Notes: a model not told the origin generated them from the sequence alone. A stretch of DNA of 10,433 nt from Prevotella sp. UBA3208 (GCA_002363695.1 DEWO01000065.1:14391-24823); one strand, 5' to 3'; counted from the first letter of the stretch, positions 1 to 7,464 are shown. Translations and numbers: made by a program.

Positions 1-1208
1 TCGACGGCATCAACGGCTCGGGCAAACACAACAACTGGAGCCTGAGCACCGATACAGGCGTGCTGTTGCACGCCCCTGGCAAGACACCTGAGGAGAACCT
101 GCGCTTCGTCACCTTCATCGTCGAGACGCTGATGGCTGTCTATCGCCACAACGGACTGCTGAAGGCCAGCATCATGTCGGCCACCAATGCCCACCGCCTG
201 GGTGGCAACGAGGCACCGCCTGCCATCATCTCGTCGTTCCTCGGCACCCAGTTGACAGAACTGCTCGACCACATCGAGTCGTCCGACAAGAAAGAGCTGT
301 TCAACCTCAAGGGCAAGCAGGGCATGGAGATTGACATTCCCCAGATTCCTGACCTCATCGTCGACAATACCGACCGCAACCGCACCAGTCCCTTTGCCTT
401 CACCGGCAACCGCTTCGAGTTCCGTGCCCCTGGCTCCAGTGTCAACTGCGCCTCGGCCATGATAGCCCTCAATGCCGCTATGGCCGAAGCCCTGACGTCA
501 TTCAAAGAGCGCGTAGACAAGAAGATGGCTGCTGGAGAAAACAAAGTCAGCGCCATTTTAGAGGTGCTGAAGGACGACATCAAGACCTGCAAGCCCATCC
601 GTTTCGACGGTAACGGCTACTCTGACGAGTGGGTGAAGGAGGCTGAGAAGCGCGGCTTGGATGTCGAGAAGTCGTGTCCCATCATTTTCGAACACTATCT
701 GGACGAGCAGAGCGTCAAGATGTTCGAGTCGACCAAGGTCATGAACCGCAAGGAACTGGAGGCTCGCAACGAGGTGAAATGGGAGATGTACGTCAAGACC
801 GTTCAGATTGAGGCTCGTGTACTGGGCGACCTGGCCATGAACCACATCATCCCCGTCGCCACGCACTATCAGTCGAAACTCATCAAGAACGTTCAGGGCA
901 TCAAGGAGATATTCTCGTCGTCGCCGTTCAACACGGAAAAGGCAGAACGCCTGTCTGCCCGTAACATGAAACTCATTGAGGAGGTGGCAGAGCGTACGGA
1001 GAAGATTGAACAGTTGGTAGAGGAACTGACGGACGCCCGTCGGGTGGCCAATCGCATCCAGGATATCCACCAACGTGCCATCCAGTATCACGACACCGTC
1101 TGTCCGAAAATGGAGGCCATCCGTCAGGAGACGGACAAACTCGAAATGATTGTCGAGGACGGCTTGTGGACACTGCCCAAGTACCGCGAATTACTGTTTA
1201 TCAGATAA
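1..1208 (+). CDS. glnN: Glutamine synthetase type III, C-terminal part (5' end outside window)
   Basis: The enzyme makes glutamine from glutamate, ammonia and ATP in the cytoplasm. The reading frame is open from base 3 through the left edge, so this is the last ~401 residues of a protein whose family is usually about 700-730 residues; the N-terminal half is outside the window. Family landmarks are clear: GSGKHNNWSLS at bases 15-47, HRLGGNEAPPAI near 192-227, and NRTSPFAFTGNRFEFR near 379-426, all typical of the GSIII catalytic barrel. The C-terminal third is charged and helical, as in the long GSIII tail, and ends LPKYRELLFIR. The gene converges on the HAD phosphatase gene with only 14 bp between stop codons and no evident terminator. 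The internal GTG at 60 and ATGs are not starts. Identification is firm; nothing can be said about its promoter. Confidence 0.96.
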   Translation, partial: DGINGSGKHNNWSLSTDTGVLLHAPGKTPEENLRFVTFIVETLMAVYRHNGLLKASIMSATNAHRLGGNEAPPAIISSFLGTQLTELLDHIESSDKKELFNLKGKQGMEIDIPQIPDLIVDNTDRNRTSPFAFTGNRFEFRAPGSSVNCASAMIALNAAMAEALTSFKERVDKKMAAGENKVSAILEVLKDDIKTCKPIRFDGNGYSDEWVKEAEKRGLDVEKSCPIIFEHYLDEQSVKMFESTKVMNRKELEARNEVKWEMYVKTVQIEARVLGDLAMNHIIPVATHYQSKLIKNVQGIKEIFSSSPFNTEKAERLSARNMKLIEEVAERTEKIEQLVEELTDARRVANRIQDIHQRAIQYHDTVCPKMEAIRQETDKLEMIVEDGLWTLPKYRELLFIR

Positions 1209-1222
1209 CGCAAGAAAATCTC

Positions 1223-1897
1223 TCAAAAAAGCAATTCCCGTGGTGTCGCGACGAAAGTTGTGGCACCACTTTCTTTGAGGAACTGCTGGTCGCGGAAGCC
1301 CCAGAGCACACTGATGCAAGGCAGTCCGCTGTTGCGAGCCGTTGCCAGGTCTACATCGCTGTCGCCCACGTAGACGGCCCCCTCTTTCCCTACTCCCAGC
1401 TGGTGCAGGGCTTCGCAGACGGTGTCGGGGGCTGGTTTCTTGCGGATGCCCTCGGCCTCATGCTCGCCAATGGCAACCTCTATTTCAGGAAAGAAGTGGC
1501 GCACCAGTTCCTGGGTTGCCGCCATCATCTTGTTGCTCACTACTGCCATACGGCAACCGCGTCGTTTCAGTTCGCGCAACGTTTCCGTAATGCCGTCGTA
1601 AGGACGGGTGGTATCCAGCGAGTGCTCCATATAGTAACGACGAAAGACCGCAAAGACCTCTTCGAACTGGGGATGGTCAGCCCCCTGGGGTACGGCCCGT
1701 TCCATCAGCCGTCGCACCCCGTTGCCCACAAAGCGCCGGATGTCGTCCAGGCTGTGCTCAGGCATTCCGAACTGCCGCAAGGCATAGTTCACGCTGGCTG
1801 CCAAGTCGTGTAGGGTGTCCAGGAGCGTGCCGTCCAGGTCGAAGATATAGGTGCTGTAATGTGAGGCCGTCGCTGCTGTTTCCTTATTCATAGTCAT
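1223..1897 (-). CDS. gph: HAD-superfamily phosphatase, phosphoglycolate phosphatase-like
   Basis: A 224-residue soluble HAD hydrolase. Motif I is FDLDGT (nucleophile Asp20, acid/base Asp22), motif II is VVSN with Ser121, motif III is Lys154 in RKKPAPD, and motif IV is VGDSDVDL with Asp179 and Asp183. The helical cap sits between motifs I and II (about residues 28-110), which is the Gph/PGMB-type C1 cap. The arrangement and length fit phosphoglycolate phosphatase, which removes 2-phosphoglycolate formed during DNA repair or oxygenation, but related HAD enzymes (beta-phosphoglucomutase, pyrophosphatase) share the same motifs, so the substrate is inferred. The gene is last in a three-gene operon. 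Its ATG at 1897 overlaps the stop of the upstream DUF2461 gene by 14 bp; a second ATG two codons later (1891) would give an 8-bp overlap. Either start implies translational coupling. Confidence 0.88.
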   Translation of the reverse strand: MTMNKETAATASHYSTYIFDLDGTLLDTLHDLAASVNYALRQFGMPEHSLDDIRRFVGNGVRRLMERAVPQGADHPQFEEVFAVFRRYYMEHSLDTTRPYDGITETLRELKRRGCRMAVVSNKMMAATQELVRHFFPEIEVAIGEHEAEGIRKKPAPDTVCEALHQLGVGKEGAVYVGDSDVDLATARNSGLPCISVLWGFRDQQFLKESGATTFVATPRELLF

Positions 1898-2597
1898 CTA
1901 CAACGCTGTTGATAAAGTCCTGCATGGGTTTGGCAGCACGGAACATCTTCTCCGTTTCCTTCAGCCAGCGGTCACCCTCGAAGAAGTCGTCGCCCACACG
2001 GTGCCAGCAACAGTAGTTCTTCAGTCGCAGGTAGCGCACATACTCCCAGTCGCGTGGGAAGCCTGCAGGACAGGTCTTCAGTTTCTCCATGCCGAAGCCC
2101 TGCTTCGTGGTCCACGACTCTCGCTCCGTACAGGGTTCAAAACGGTCGCCGAAATACTTCACAAACTCCTTCGATTCCACACAACGCAGCCACTCTTCCG
2201 TATTGGCCATGATCTCGTTGCGACACGAGGTCAGTATGTTGGTGGGTAGCCAGTAGCTGCCACAGGCCACCAGACAGGCGTCGGGCTGCAAGTGGATGTA
2301 ATAGCCGCCGTGCAGCGACTTCTTGCCACGTGCCGAGATGTATGCCCCCATGTGGTTCTTGTAGGGCGACTTGTCGGGCGAGAAACGGGTGTCGCGATAG
2401 AAACGGTAGGTACAGTCCTTCACCTGCAGGTGGGCCAGCGAGTCGTCAAAGCCCACATAGCGCTCCAGAGCCTGTGCCACTCCGCGTTCAAACTCCGCCT
2501 TGGCAGCCTCGTATGCTGCCTTGTGCTCCTGAAACCAGGGACGGTTGTTGTTCATCGTCACCTGACGCAGGAAGTCTAATATCAGTTTTGCATCCAT
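1884..2597 (-). CDS. DUF2461 family protein (TIGR02453-like)
   Basis: A 237-residue soluble protein of a widespread family without an established biochemical role. The recognisable family core is FYRDTRFSPDKSPYKNHMGAYI (about residues 66-87), followed by GGYYIHLQPDACLVACG and a C-terminal helical region beginning near the KLKTCP-GFPRDW-EYVRYLRLKNY stretch. There is no signal peptide or membrane segment, so it should be cytoplasmic. It is the middle gene of a three-gene minus-strand operon, starting 9 nt after the stop of the M15-type peptidase gene and overlapping the HAD phosphatase. The ATG at 2597 is chosen because the family N-terminus (ILDFLRQVTMNNNRPWFQEHK) follows immediately. Operon position suggests no more than shared expression with its neighbours. 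Confidence 0.87.
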   Translation of the reverse strand: MDAKLILDFLRQVTMNNNRPWFQEHKAAYEAAKAEFERGVAQALERYVGFDDSLAHLQVKDCTYRFYRDTRFSPDKSPYKNHMGAYISARGKKSLHGGYYIHLQPDACLVACGSYWLPTNILTSCRNEIMANTEEWLRCVESKEFVKYFGDRFEPCTERESWTTKQGFGMEKLKTCPAGFPRDWEYVRYLRLKNYCCWHRVGDDFFEGDRWLKETEKMFRAAKPMQDFINSVVDDYE

Positions 2598-2606
2598 GAT
2601 GTGATT

Positions 2607-3191
2607 CTATTCTACTTTCTCAAAGTGTTGATAGTCCTTCAGCGAACGCCACGAACCGCCCCACTTGAAACCATGCTGTGTAAACAACCGATAGCAGAGG
2701 TCCTGCTTGGTAATCTTATATTTAAAGGTACGCGAGCGGTCTACATAGGGTTTGCCCGTAGCGGGCTGCACCAGCAGTGTACCGTCCTTCTTGCGACGTA
2801 CGCAGGGGTTGTATAGCGGATTGATGTCGATGGCCAACCCACGGGCATGGTTCGACAGCTTATTGCTGCCCTCTATAGGACGGTAGCAGTAGCACGACGT
2901 GTTGTTGGCCTGCATGGAGCGTTCGTCATCATCGCCATACTCCGAGATGGGGCGAATGCGCTCTATGGGGTATTTGGCCTCGTAGAGTGCTCCGAATATC
3001 TCGCGCAGGTCTGCGCTGATAGCTTTGTTACAGACGATGATGCCCTGCCGGGTACTTCCCTGAAAGTCTATGTGCAGGACTTGCAGCGTGTCCAGACATA
3101 CACCGGCGGGCTGAGCCATAGCATGACCATCTGCCAGCAGAACGGCCAACAGCACCGGCAGGTATCGGGAAATCATGCGAATTTGTTTCAT
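2607..3191 (-). CDS. Exported M15-type (M15C-like) zinc peptidase, probable peptidoglycan peptidase
   Basis: The product is about 194 residues from the ATG at 3191. An N-terminal basic segment (MKQIRMISR), a hydrophobic stretch (YLPVLLAVLLA) and an AMA-Q site near residue 26 form a signal peptide, so the enzyme should work outside the inner membrane. The catalytic domain resembles the M15C/VanY-like endopeptidases: SNHARGLAIDINPLYNP supplies zinc ligands His115 and Asp122, and YQHFEK near the C-terminus supplies the third ligand His189. Such enzymes cut peptide stems or cross-bridges of peptidoglycan; the exact bond is not predictable. The frame stays open to an ATG at 3215, but a -7 promoter box (3213-3220) overlaps that codon, so transcription would begin downstream of it and 3191 is the better start (3176 is also possible). 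It is first in the operon with DUF2461 and the HAD phosphatase. Confidence 0.85.
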   Translation of the reverse strand: MKQIRMISRYLPVLLAVLLADGHAMAQPAGVCLDTLQVLHIDFQGSTRQGIIVCNKAISADLREIFGALYEAKYPIERIRPISEYGDDDERSMQANNTSCYCYRPIEGSNKLSNHARGLAIDINPLYNPCVRRKKDGTLLVQPATGKPYVDRSRTFKYKITKQDLCYRLFTQHGFKWGGSWRSLKDYQHFEKVE

Positions 3192-3212
3192 TGTTTCTAT
3201 CATAATCGCGTG

Positions 3213-3220
3213 CAAAGGTA
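3213..3220 (-). promoter_or_regulatory. Bacteroidetes -7 promoter box for the 3191-1223 operon
   Basis: On the minus strand this reads TACCTTTG, matching the Bacteroidetes sigma-ABfr -7 consensus TAnnTTTG, in AT-rich DNA. No convincing TTG-type -33 element is visible at the usual spacing. Transcription would start at about 3206, giving a short leader before the ATG at 3191 and excluding the ATG at 3215. Confidence 0.62.
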
Positions 3221-3262
3221 CAAATAAAATAAGAATTTAGACCGATGAATAAAAAAAATTTG

Positions 3263-3270
3263 TATCTTTG
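3263..3270 (+). promoter_or_regulatory. Bacteroidetes -7 promoter box for the 3318 gene
   Basis: The plus strand reads TATCTTTG, a match to TAnnTTTG, preceded by an A-rich tract and TTTG. A start of transcription near 3277 gives a leader of about 40 nt before the ATG at 3318. The box lies about 45 bp from the oppositely oriented box at 3213-3220, so the two promoters are divergent and back to back. Confidence 0.62.
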
Positions 3271-3317
3271 CAGCATGAACAAGACATGATTTTGCCAATC
3301 TACAACACTGACAGACT

Positions 3318-4547
3318 ATGAACAGACTACTACTTTCAATAATGACTTTATGGCTGACTGTGACGACGCTCCGTGCACAGACGATTATCAGCGGAGTGGT
3401 GAAAGACGTTCAGAACGGTCGGCCTCTGACTCATGTGAACATCTCTGCCGAGGGTACAGACACCCATACCGTCACCAATGACGACGGGCGTTTCACGTTG
3501 AAGGTGCAGCGTATGCCTCGGCACATACAACTGAGCCACATAGGCTACAAGACGCGCCGTCAGCCGCTGAGCACAGGCCAGACGGAGAACCTGCAGCTGA
3601 CCATGGTCAGCAGTACGGTCGAGCTGAAGGAAATCATCGTCTCGGCACAAGACCCGCTGGAGATTGTCAAGGCCGCCATGAGCCATATCCGACAGAACTA
3701 CCCACAAGAGCCCGAACTGGTACGTTGCTTCTATCGTGAGACGGCACAACGGGGCTCCCGTTTCATCTCAGTGGCAGAAGCCGTAACAGAGATGTATAAG
3801 ACGGCGTATGACGAAGACCCCAGACGCGACGCTGTTGCCATACTGAAGGGGCGCAGGCTGATGAGCATGAAGGCCCGCGACACACTGGGCGTGAAGATTC
3901 AGGGCGGGCCGGTGCTACCGCTGATGGCCGACGTGGCCAAGAACAGCGAGTACGTATTGAACCCAGAGACGCTGCCTCTCTATTCGTTCAACATGGAGGT
4001 ACCCGTCCGCATTGATGACCGTCTGCACTACGTAATCACCATGACGCCTCAGCCCACCACGCTGTTTCCTCTGCTGGGTGGCCGACTGTATATTGAGCAG
4101 CAGACACTGACCATCACACGGGCCGAGTTGCAGCTGGACGTCAGAGACTGGCGCCAGGCATCAGACTATATGCTGGTACACAAGCCCTTCGGCTTGCGCT
4201 TCCGTCCCAAAGAGCTCAGCGTGACAGTGGTTTACAGAACGGACGCCCAGGGGGTCACCCACATGAGCTACATCCGCAACGTGATGCGCTTCAACTGTGA
4301 CTGGAAACGACGTCTGTTTGCACACACCTTTACCACCGTCAGCGAGATGGTGGTAACCGACCGGCTGCAACACGGAGGTGATGCCAAACGTCCACGCGGG
4401 CGTTCGTCGTTCGGACTTCGAGACAGGTTCTACGACCGGGTGGAATACTTTGAAGACCCTGACTTCTGGGCCGACTACAACATCATTGAGCCGACCGAGA
4501 GTCTGGAACATGCCATTGACAAACTGAAAAAGAAAAACAGGGGGTAG
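3318..4547 (+). CDS. Secreted protein with carboxypeptidase-regulatory-like domain, function unknown
   Basis: A 409-residue exported protein. Residues 1-20 are a signal peptide (MNRLLLSIMTLWLTVTTLRA, then Q). Residues ~24-105 form a CarboxypepD_reg-like beta-sandwich: ISGVVKDVQNGRPLTHVNIS, then TNDDGRFTLKV and HIGYKTRR, ending VELKEIIVSA. That is the same module and linker found before the plug in many Bacteroidetes TonB-dependent receptors, but no plug or beta-barrel follows. The remaining ~300 residues resemble the uncharacterised C-terminal part found in several Bacteroidales surface proteins, with alternating beta strands (LYIEQQTLTITRAELQLDV) and a charged, lysine-rich end (KLKKKNRG). 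An envelope location is likely; the role is unknown. It has its own promoter and converges on malQ. Its last codons and stop overlap the malQ terminator hairpin. Confidence 0.84.
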   Translation: MNRLLLSIMTLWLTVTTLRAQTIISGVVKDVQNGRPLTHVNISAEGTDTHTVTNDDGRFTLKVQRMPRHIQLSHIGYKTRRQPLSTGQTENLQLTMVSSTVELKEIIVSAQDPLEIVKAAMSHIRQNYPQEPELVRCFYRETAQRGSRFISVAEAVTEMYKTAYDEDPRRDAVAILKGRRLMSMKARDTLGVKIQGGPVLPLMADVAKNSEYVLNPETLPLYSFNMEVPVRIDDRLHYVITMTPQPTTLFPLLGGRLYIEQQTLTITRAELQLDVRDWRQASDYMLVHKPFGLRFRPKELSVTVVYRTDAQGVTHMSYIRNVMRFNCDWKRRLFAHTFTTVSEMVVTDRLQHGGDAKRPRGRSSFGLRDRFYDRVEYFEDPDFWADYNIIEPTESLEHAIDKLKKKNRG

Positions 4548-4562
4548 AATCACTACTCCCTG
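4527..4562 (-). terminator. Intrinsic terminator of malQ, inside the 3' end of the opposing gene
   Basis: Bases 4538-4547 (CAGGGGGTAG) pair with 4553-4562 (CTACTCCCTG) over 10 bp with one G-U wobble and a 5-nt loop. Reading in the minus direction, the stem is followed directly by TTTTTCTTTTT (4537-4527), a good U-tract. malQ stops at 4595, 32 nt before the stem. On the plus strand the stem is followed by TGTATCC with no U-tract, so it should work mainly for malQ. The stop codon TAG (4545-4547) of the plus-strand gene lies in the stem, and its Lys codons (AAA AAG AAA AAC) are the complement of the U-tract. Confidence 0.82.
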
Positions 4563-4594
4563 TGTATCCAACTGGGGACCACCCCGGCAGGCGG

Positions 4595-7279
4595 CTACCG
4601 CTTGCTGCGCTTTATCATGGTGCGCACCTTGTTGTTGTACTTGGTGGCAGCCAGCAGTTCCTCGATGGTGAGGTGCATCCGGTACTGCCAGCGGTTATAG
4701 GGGTCGCTGGGCACATTGATGCGCTCGTCCTGGGGATTCTTCCGACGCAGCTCCATATCCATCGAGAGCCAGTCCTGCAACGACAGCAGACAGAGCATGG
4801 AGGGACAGTAGAGGTGGCGGGCTATGATTTCCTCGGCCAGATGGGCGGGCAACTGCTCGGGAGCCCTACCCTCCTTCTGCAACATGGTGACATAGAAGCG
4901 CTGGCGACGCTCAGGGTTCTCCTGCCACCAGAGCCGCAAGGGAGCCATGTCGTGGGTAGAGATGGTGGCAACGGAACGGATGGGGTTGGCGTCCAGATGG
5001 GCAAACTCGAACCCCTGCTGCTTGGGCATCTGCTGGATTTCAAGCGTCAGGATGCGCAGCTGGTCGAGCACAGGCTCCACACAGTCGGGCAACATACCCA
5101 GGTCTTCGGCACAGACGAGCATCCGGCAGTCCTTCAGCACCTCGGGCAACCGACGCAGGGCCAGGAGTCCCCAGAAATACGAGTGGCGCTGATAGAAGTA
5201 GTTGTTGTAGAGTCTGAGGAAGGCATCCTTGTCCTCGCCCGACAGGGCTTCGAAGATGGGCTCCGTAGTGACCCCGATACGCGGATGGTACATATCAGCC
5301 TGACGGGGGTCTTCGACAAAGAGCACATTGCTGATGAGCCGCATCAGTCCTTCACGAATCCAGAGGCTGCTCTCGTCACGGCGCCCGGCAAAGCGGGCTT
5401 CCACCTTGCGCTGGGTGTCGTAGTCGGGTTGCAGGTCGTAGAGCCCATACGCCTTGCGCACCAGGAAGTTCTCGCGCACGAACTGGGCATGGATACCAAA
5501 GAGCCGTTCCACCAGACGGTCGTTGATGAAGGGCTTGGTGAACAGTTCCTTGCGGAAAGGCAATCCGAAATACTCGATTTCCGACACCGTCAGCGGCAGG
5601 GCCGGCGCGAAGTGTCCGAGGATGCCGTAGACGGCCTCGTTGGGAATCTCCCAGATGCGGAAGAATCCCAAGACGTGGTCTATGCGGAGGGCATCGAAGT
5701 ACTGCTGCATATGCTTCATGCGGCGCTGGAACCACTGACAGATGGTGAGCTGTCCCTTGGCCGTCTCCTGCTGACGCTCGTCGCCCCAGTGGTAGGTAGG
5801 GAAGCCCCAGTTCTGCCCTTGCTGCGAGAAGGGGTCGGGCGGTGCTCCCGTCTGCGAGTCGAGGTTGAAGAGTTCCGGGTGCTGGCTGGTCTCCACGCTG
5901 TCGCGATTGACCCCGATGGGCAGGTCGCCCTTCAGCACCACACCCTTCGAACGGGCATAGTCGGCGGCAGCCTTCAGCTGGCAGTGCAGCAGGTACTGGA
6001 CGTAATAGACGTAGTTCTCGCTTTGCGAGTGTGGCTTCGCAATCTCGCTTTGCGAGTGTGGCTTCGCAATGACAGTTGACTGTCGGGCACACAGCCACTG
6101 GGCATAGGGCCTGAGCCAGTCCTCGTTGTCCCGTATGAAGTCCTTGCACTCCTTGGTAGCCAGCACACGGGCTCCCTGCTCCTCGTAGAGAGCCTCCAGA
6201 TATTCGTTCTTGACACGGTCCACAGCCTCGTAGTCACTGTACGGCAGGGCGTTCAGCTCCTGACGACGCCGCTCGAACTGAGTCATCAGCGTCTTGGACT
6301 TCAGCGTTCCGGCAGCCTCAAGGTCCATGTAGTGCGGATGCAGGGCAAAGACACTGGTGATGTTGTAAGGATACGAGTCGTGCCAGTGTCCGTCCGTAGT
6401 GGTGTCGCAGACGGGTAGCGTCTGGATGAACTTCATGCCCGTCTCGACAGCCCAGTCTACCATGCGGCGCAGGTCACCGAAGTCACCCACCCCGTAGCTG
6501 TGCTCCGAGCGCAGCGCGAAGACGGGAACCACCACACCGGCGGCCCGCCAGGGCTCCTCGCTCAGCCGCAGATGACCACCGTGCAGCACCAGCACCTGAC
6601 CGTCCTCGACCTTGGTGTCAATAGTGCGGTTGTCGCCCTCCTCCCACTTCAGCAACTCGTGGCTCTGCTCGTCCACGACTACATATTTATATTCTACAGG
6701 CAGCAGCCATCCCTGGGCGTTGACCGAGAGCATCCACTCGTGCCGGCCGGCATACTGCATCTTCAGATAGCGGCTGGTGCTCCACGAGCCGATGGCCGGA
6801 TGACTGCCGCAGACAGCCACCACCTGTCCCGCCTTCAGCTGGGGAGCCGACACGCGGAAGACGATGGTGCGCCGGAACAGCGGCTGTTGCAACACGCTCA
6901 CCTCCTCGTCGCGCTGTCCGTGAACGGTGGTCAGATAGGCATTGGAATACAGGTGCAGGGGCAAGGGCCGGTCGCGCCACTCGTCGGGGAACACATAGTC
7001 CCTGGAAGCGTCGAAGGCATAGACGCGCGGCACCATGTCCCACTCGCGGCGCAGCACCCGCCCATCGGCGTCCGCCACCTCGTAGCTATAGACCATGTGC
7101 GACAGCGGGTGCTGCCGGCTCATCAGGGCCGCCGTCTCCAGCGTCCACAGCTCGCCATCGTCCGTCTGCATCAGCAGATTCTGACGGCGCACCATGCCGT
7201 CCCGGCTATGGAAATCTATATTCACATGCAGGCTTTCGCCCCATGCGGTATGGTAGTGTATGGTGAATTTCAGTTTCAT
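4595..7279 (-). CDS. malQ: 4-alpha-glucanotransferase (amylomaltase, GH77) with two N-terminal CBM20-like domains
   Basis: The enzyme transfers alpha-1,4-glucan segments between malto-oligosaccharides in the cytoplasm during starch/glycogen use. There is no signal peptide. Residues ~3-105 and ~138-225 are starch-binding CBM20-like domains (the second with VAVCGSHPAIGSWS and EYKYVVVD). The GH77 barrel runs from ~255 to the end. All three catalytic acids are visible: nucleophile Asp534 in LRIDHVLGFFRIWEIP, acid/base Glu725 in VCAEDLG, and Asp777 in STHDMAPLRLWW. The 894-residue length suits the large Bacteroidetes/plant-DPE2-like form. Start ATG at 7279 follows a -7 box by about 20 nt. The oddity is residues 404-421, two perfect copies of IAKPHSQSE encoded by a 27-bp tandem repeat, in a segment where I expect a longer, non-repetitive linker. 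The frame is intact. No other mal/sus genes lie beside it. Confidence 0.95.
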   Translation of the reverse strand: MKLKFTIHYHTAWGESLHVNIDFHSRDGMVRRQNLLMQTDDGELWTLETAALMSRQHPLSHMVYSYEVADADGRVLRREWDMVPRVYAFDASRDYVFPDEWRDRPLPLHLYSNAYLTTVHGQRDEEVSVLQQPLFRRTIVFRVSAPQLKAGQVVAVCGSHPAIGSWSTSRYLKMQYAGRHEWMLSVNAQGWLLPVEYKYVVVDEQSHELLKWEEGDNRTIDTKVEDGQVLVLHGGHLRLSEEPWRAAGVVVPVFALRSEHSYGVGDFGDLRRMVDWAVETGMKFIQTLPVCDTTTDGHWHDSYPYNITSVFALHPHYMDLEAAGTLKSKTLMTQFERRRQELNALPYSDYEAVDRVKNEYLEALYEEQGARVLATKECKDFIRDNEDWLRPYAQWLCARQSTVIAKPHSQSEIAKPHSQSENYVYYVQYLLHCQLKAAADYARSKGVVLKGDLPIGVNRDSVETSQHPELFNLDSQTGAPPDPFSQQGQNWGFPTYHWGDERQQETAKGQLTICQWFQRRMKHMQQYFDALRIDHVLGFFRIWEIPNEAVYGILGHFAPALPLTVSEIEYFGLPFRKELFTKPFINDRLVERLFGIHAQFVRENFLVRKAYGLYDLQPDYDTQRKVEARFAGRRDESSLWIREGLMRLISNVLFVEDPRQADMYHPRIGVTTEPIFEALSGEDKDAFLRLYNNYFYQRHSYFWGLLALRRLPEVLKDCRMLVCAEDLGMLPDCVEPVLDQLRILTLEIQQMPKQQGFEFAHLDANPIRSVATISTHDMAPLRLWWQENPERRQRFYVTMLQKEGRAPEQLPAHLAEEIIARHLYCPSMLCLLSLQDWLSMDMELRRKNPQDERINVPSDPYNRWQYRMHLTIEELLAATKYNNKVRTMIKRSKR
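6016..6070. repeat. 27-bp perfect tandem duplication inside malQ
   Basis: Two exact copies of a 27-bp unit (6017-6043 and 6044-6070; the periodicity extends one base to 6016). Each unit holds short inverted repeats, CTCGC-TTT-GCGAG and TTGCGA...TCGCAA, so the RNA or single strand can fold. The length is a multiple of three and keeps the malQ frame, adding IAKPHSQSE twice. It resembles a small palindromic element inserted into a gene rather than ordinary slippage in low-complexity DNA. Confidence 0.9.
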
Positions 7280-7299
7280 TTCTTCACAATTTAGCAGTG

Positions 7300-7307
7300 C
7301 AAATGTA
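7300..7307 (-). promoter_or_regulatory. Bacteroidetes -7 promoter box for malQ
   Basis: The minus strand reads TACATTTG, matching TAnnTTTG, 20 nt upstream of the malQ ATG (7279). The -33 region has only weak TTTC-type matches. The predicted leader is about 14 nt, so no long regulatory leader is present. No catabolite or MalR-type operator was recognised. Confidence 0.6.
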
Positions 7308-7402
7308 CGAAATAATGCTGAAACGACGAAACTATTTTAGAAGATTTACGCATAAACATGGCAAGAAATGTCTGACTGAGCAGGAAATTCCCTGAAAGCA
7401 AT

Positions 7403-7441
7403 AGGGGGAACCGGTAACGTAATGGATTCCGAGTTCCCCCT
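7403..7441 (-). terminator. Long inverted repeat, possible old terminator of the glnN remnant
   Basis: AGGGGGAAC (7403-7411) and GTTCCCCCT (7433-7441) are perfect 9-bp inverted arms around a 21-nt loop. CGG/CCG inside the loop (7412-7414 with 7429-7431) can extend the stem by 3 bp across a one-base bulge. Neither side has a strong U-tract, so it may not be an efficient intrinsic terminator. It starts 23 nt past the stop of the minus-strand glnN remnant, the place expected for the terminator of the lost gene. Orientation is assigned from that context. Confidence 0.5.
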
Positions 7442-7464
7442 GATAAGGCATGAGTTACTGTTTC

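Noticed and set aside
60..62. GTG at 60 as the start of the glutamine synthetase
   Set aside because: The frame continues to base 3 with conserved GSIII residues (GSGKHNNWS), so the gene is cut by the window edge rather than starting here.
1230..1290. Possible terminator hairpin between glnN and the HAD phosphatase gene
   Set aside because: The only pairing (GTGG/CCAC with flanking GAAA/TTTC) leaves a 2-nt loop and a bulge, lies inside the phosphatase coding region and has no proper U-tract.
4574..4585. GGGG-ACCA-CCCC hairpin as a terminator for the plus-strand gene
   Set aside because: The stem is only 4 bp and no U-tract follows; the stem at 4538-4562 is far stronger and oriented for malQ.
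6016..6070. Possible CRISPR array from the repeated 27-bp unit
   Set aside because: The copies are directly adjacent with no spacers, and lie within an intact coding frame.
4562..6079. 505-codon plus-strand open frame opposite malQ
   Set aside because: It lies antisense to a gene with full GH77 motifs, has no recognisable domains, and is explained by the high GC content and codon use of malQ.
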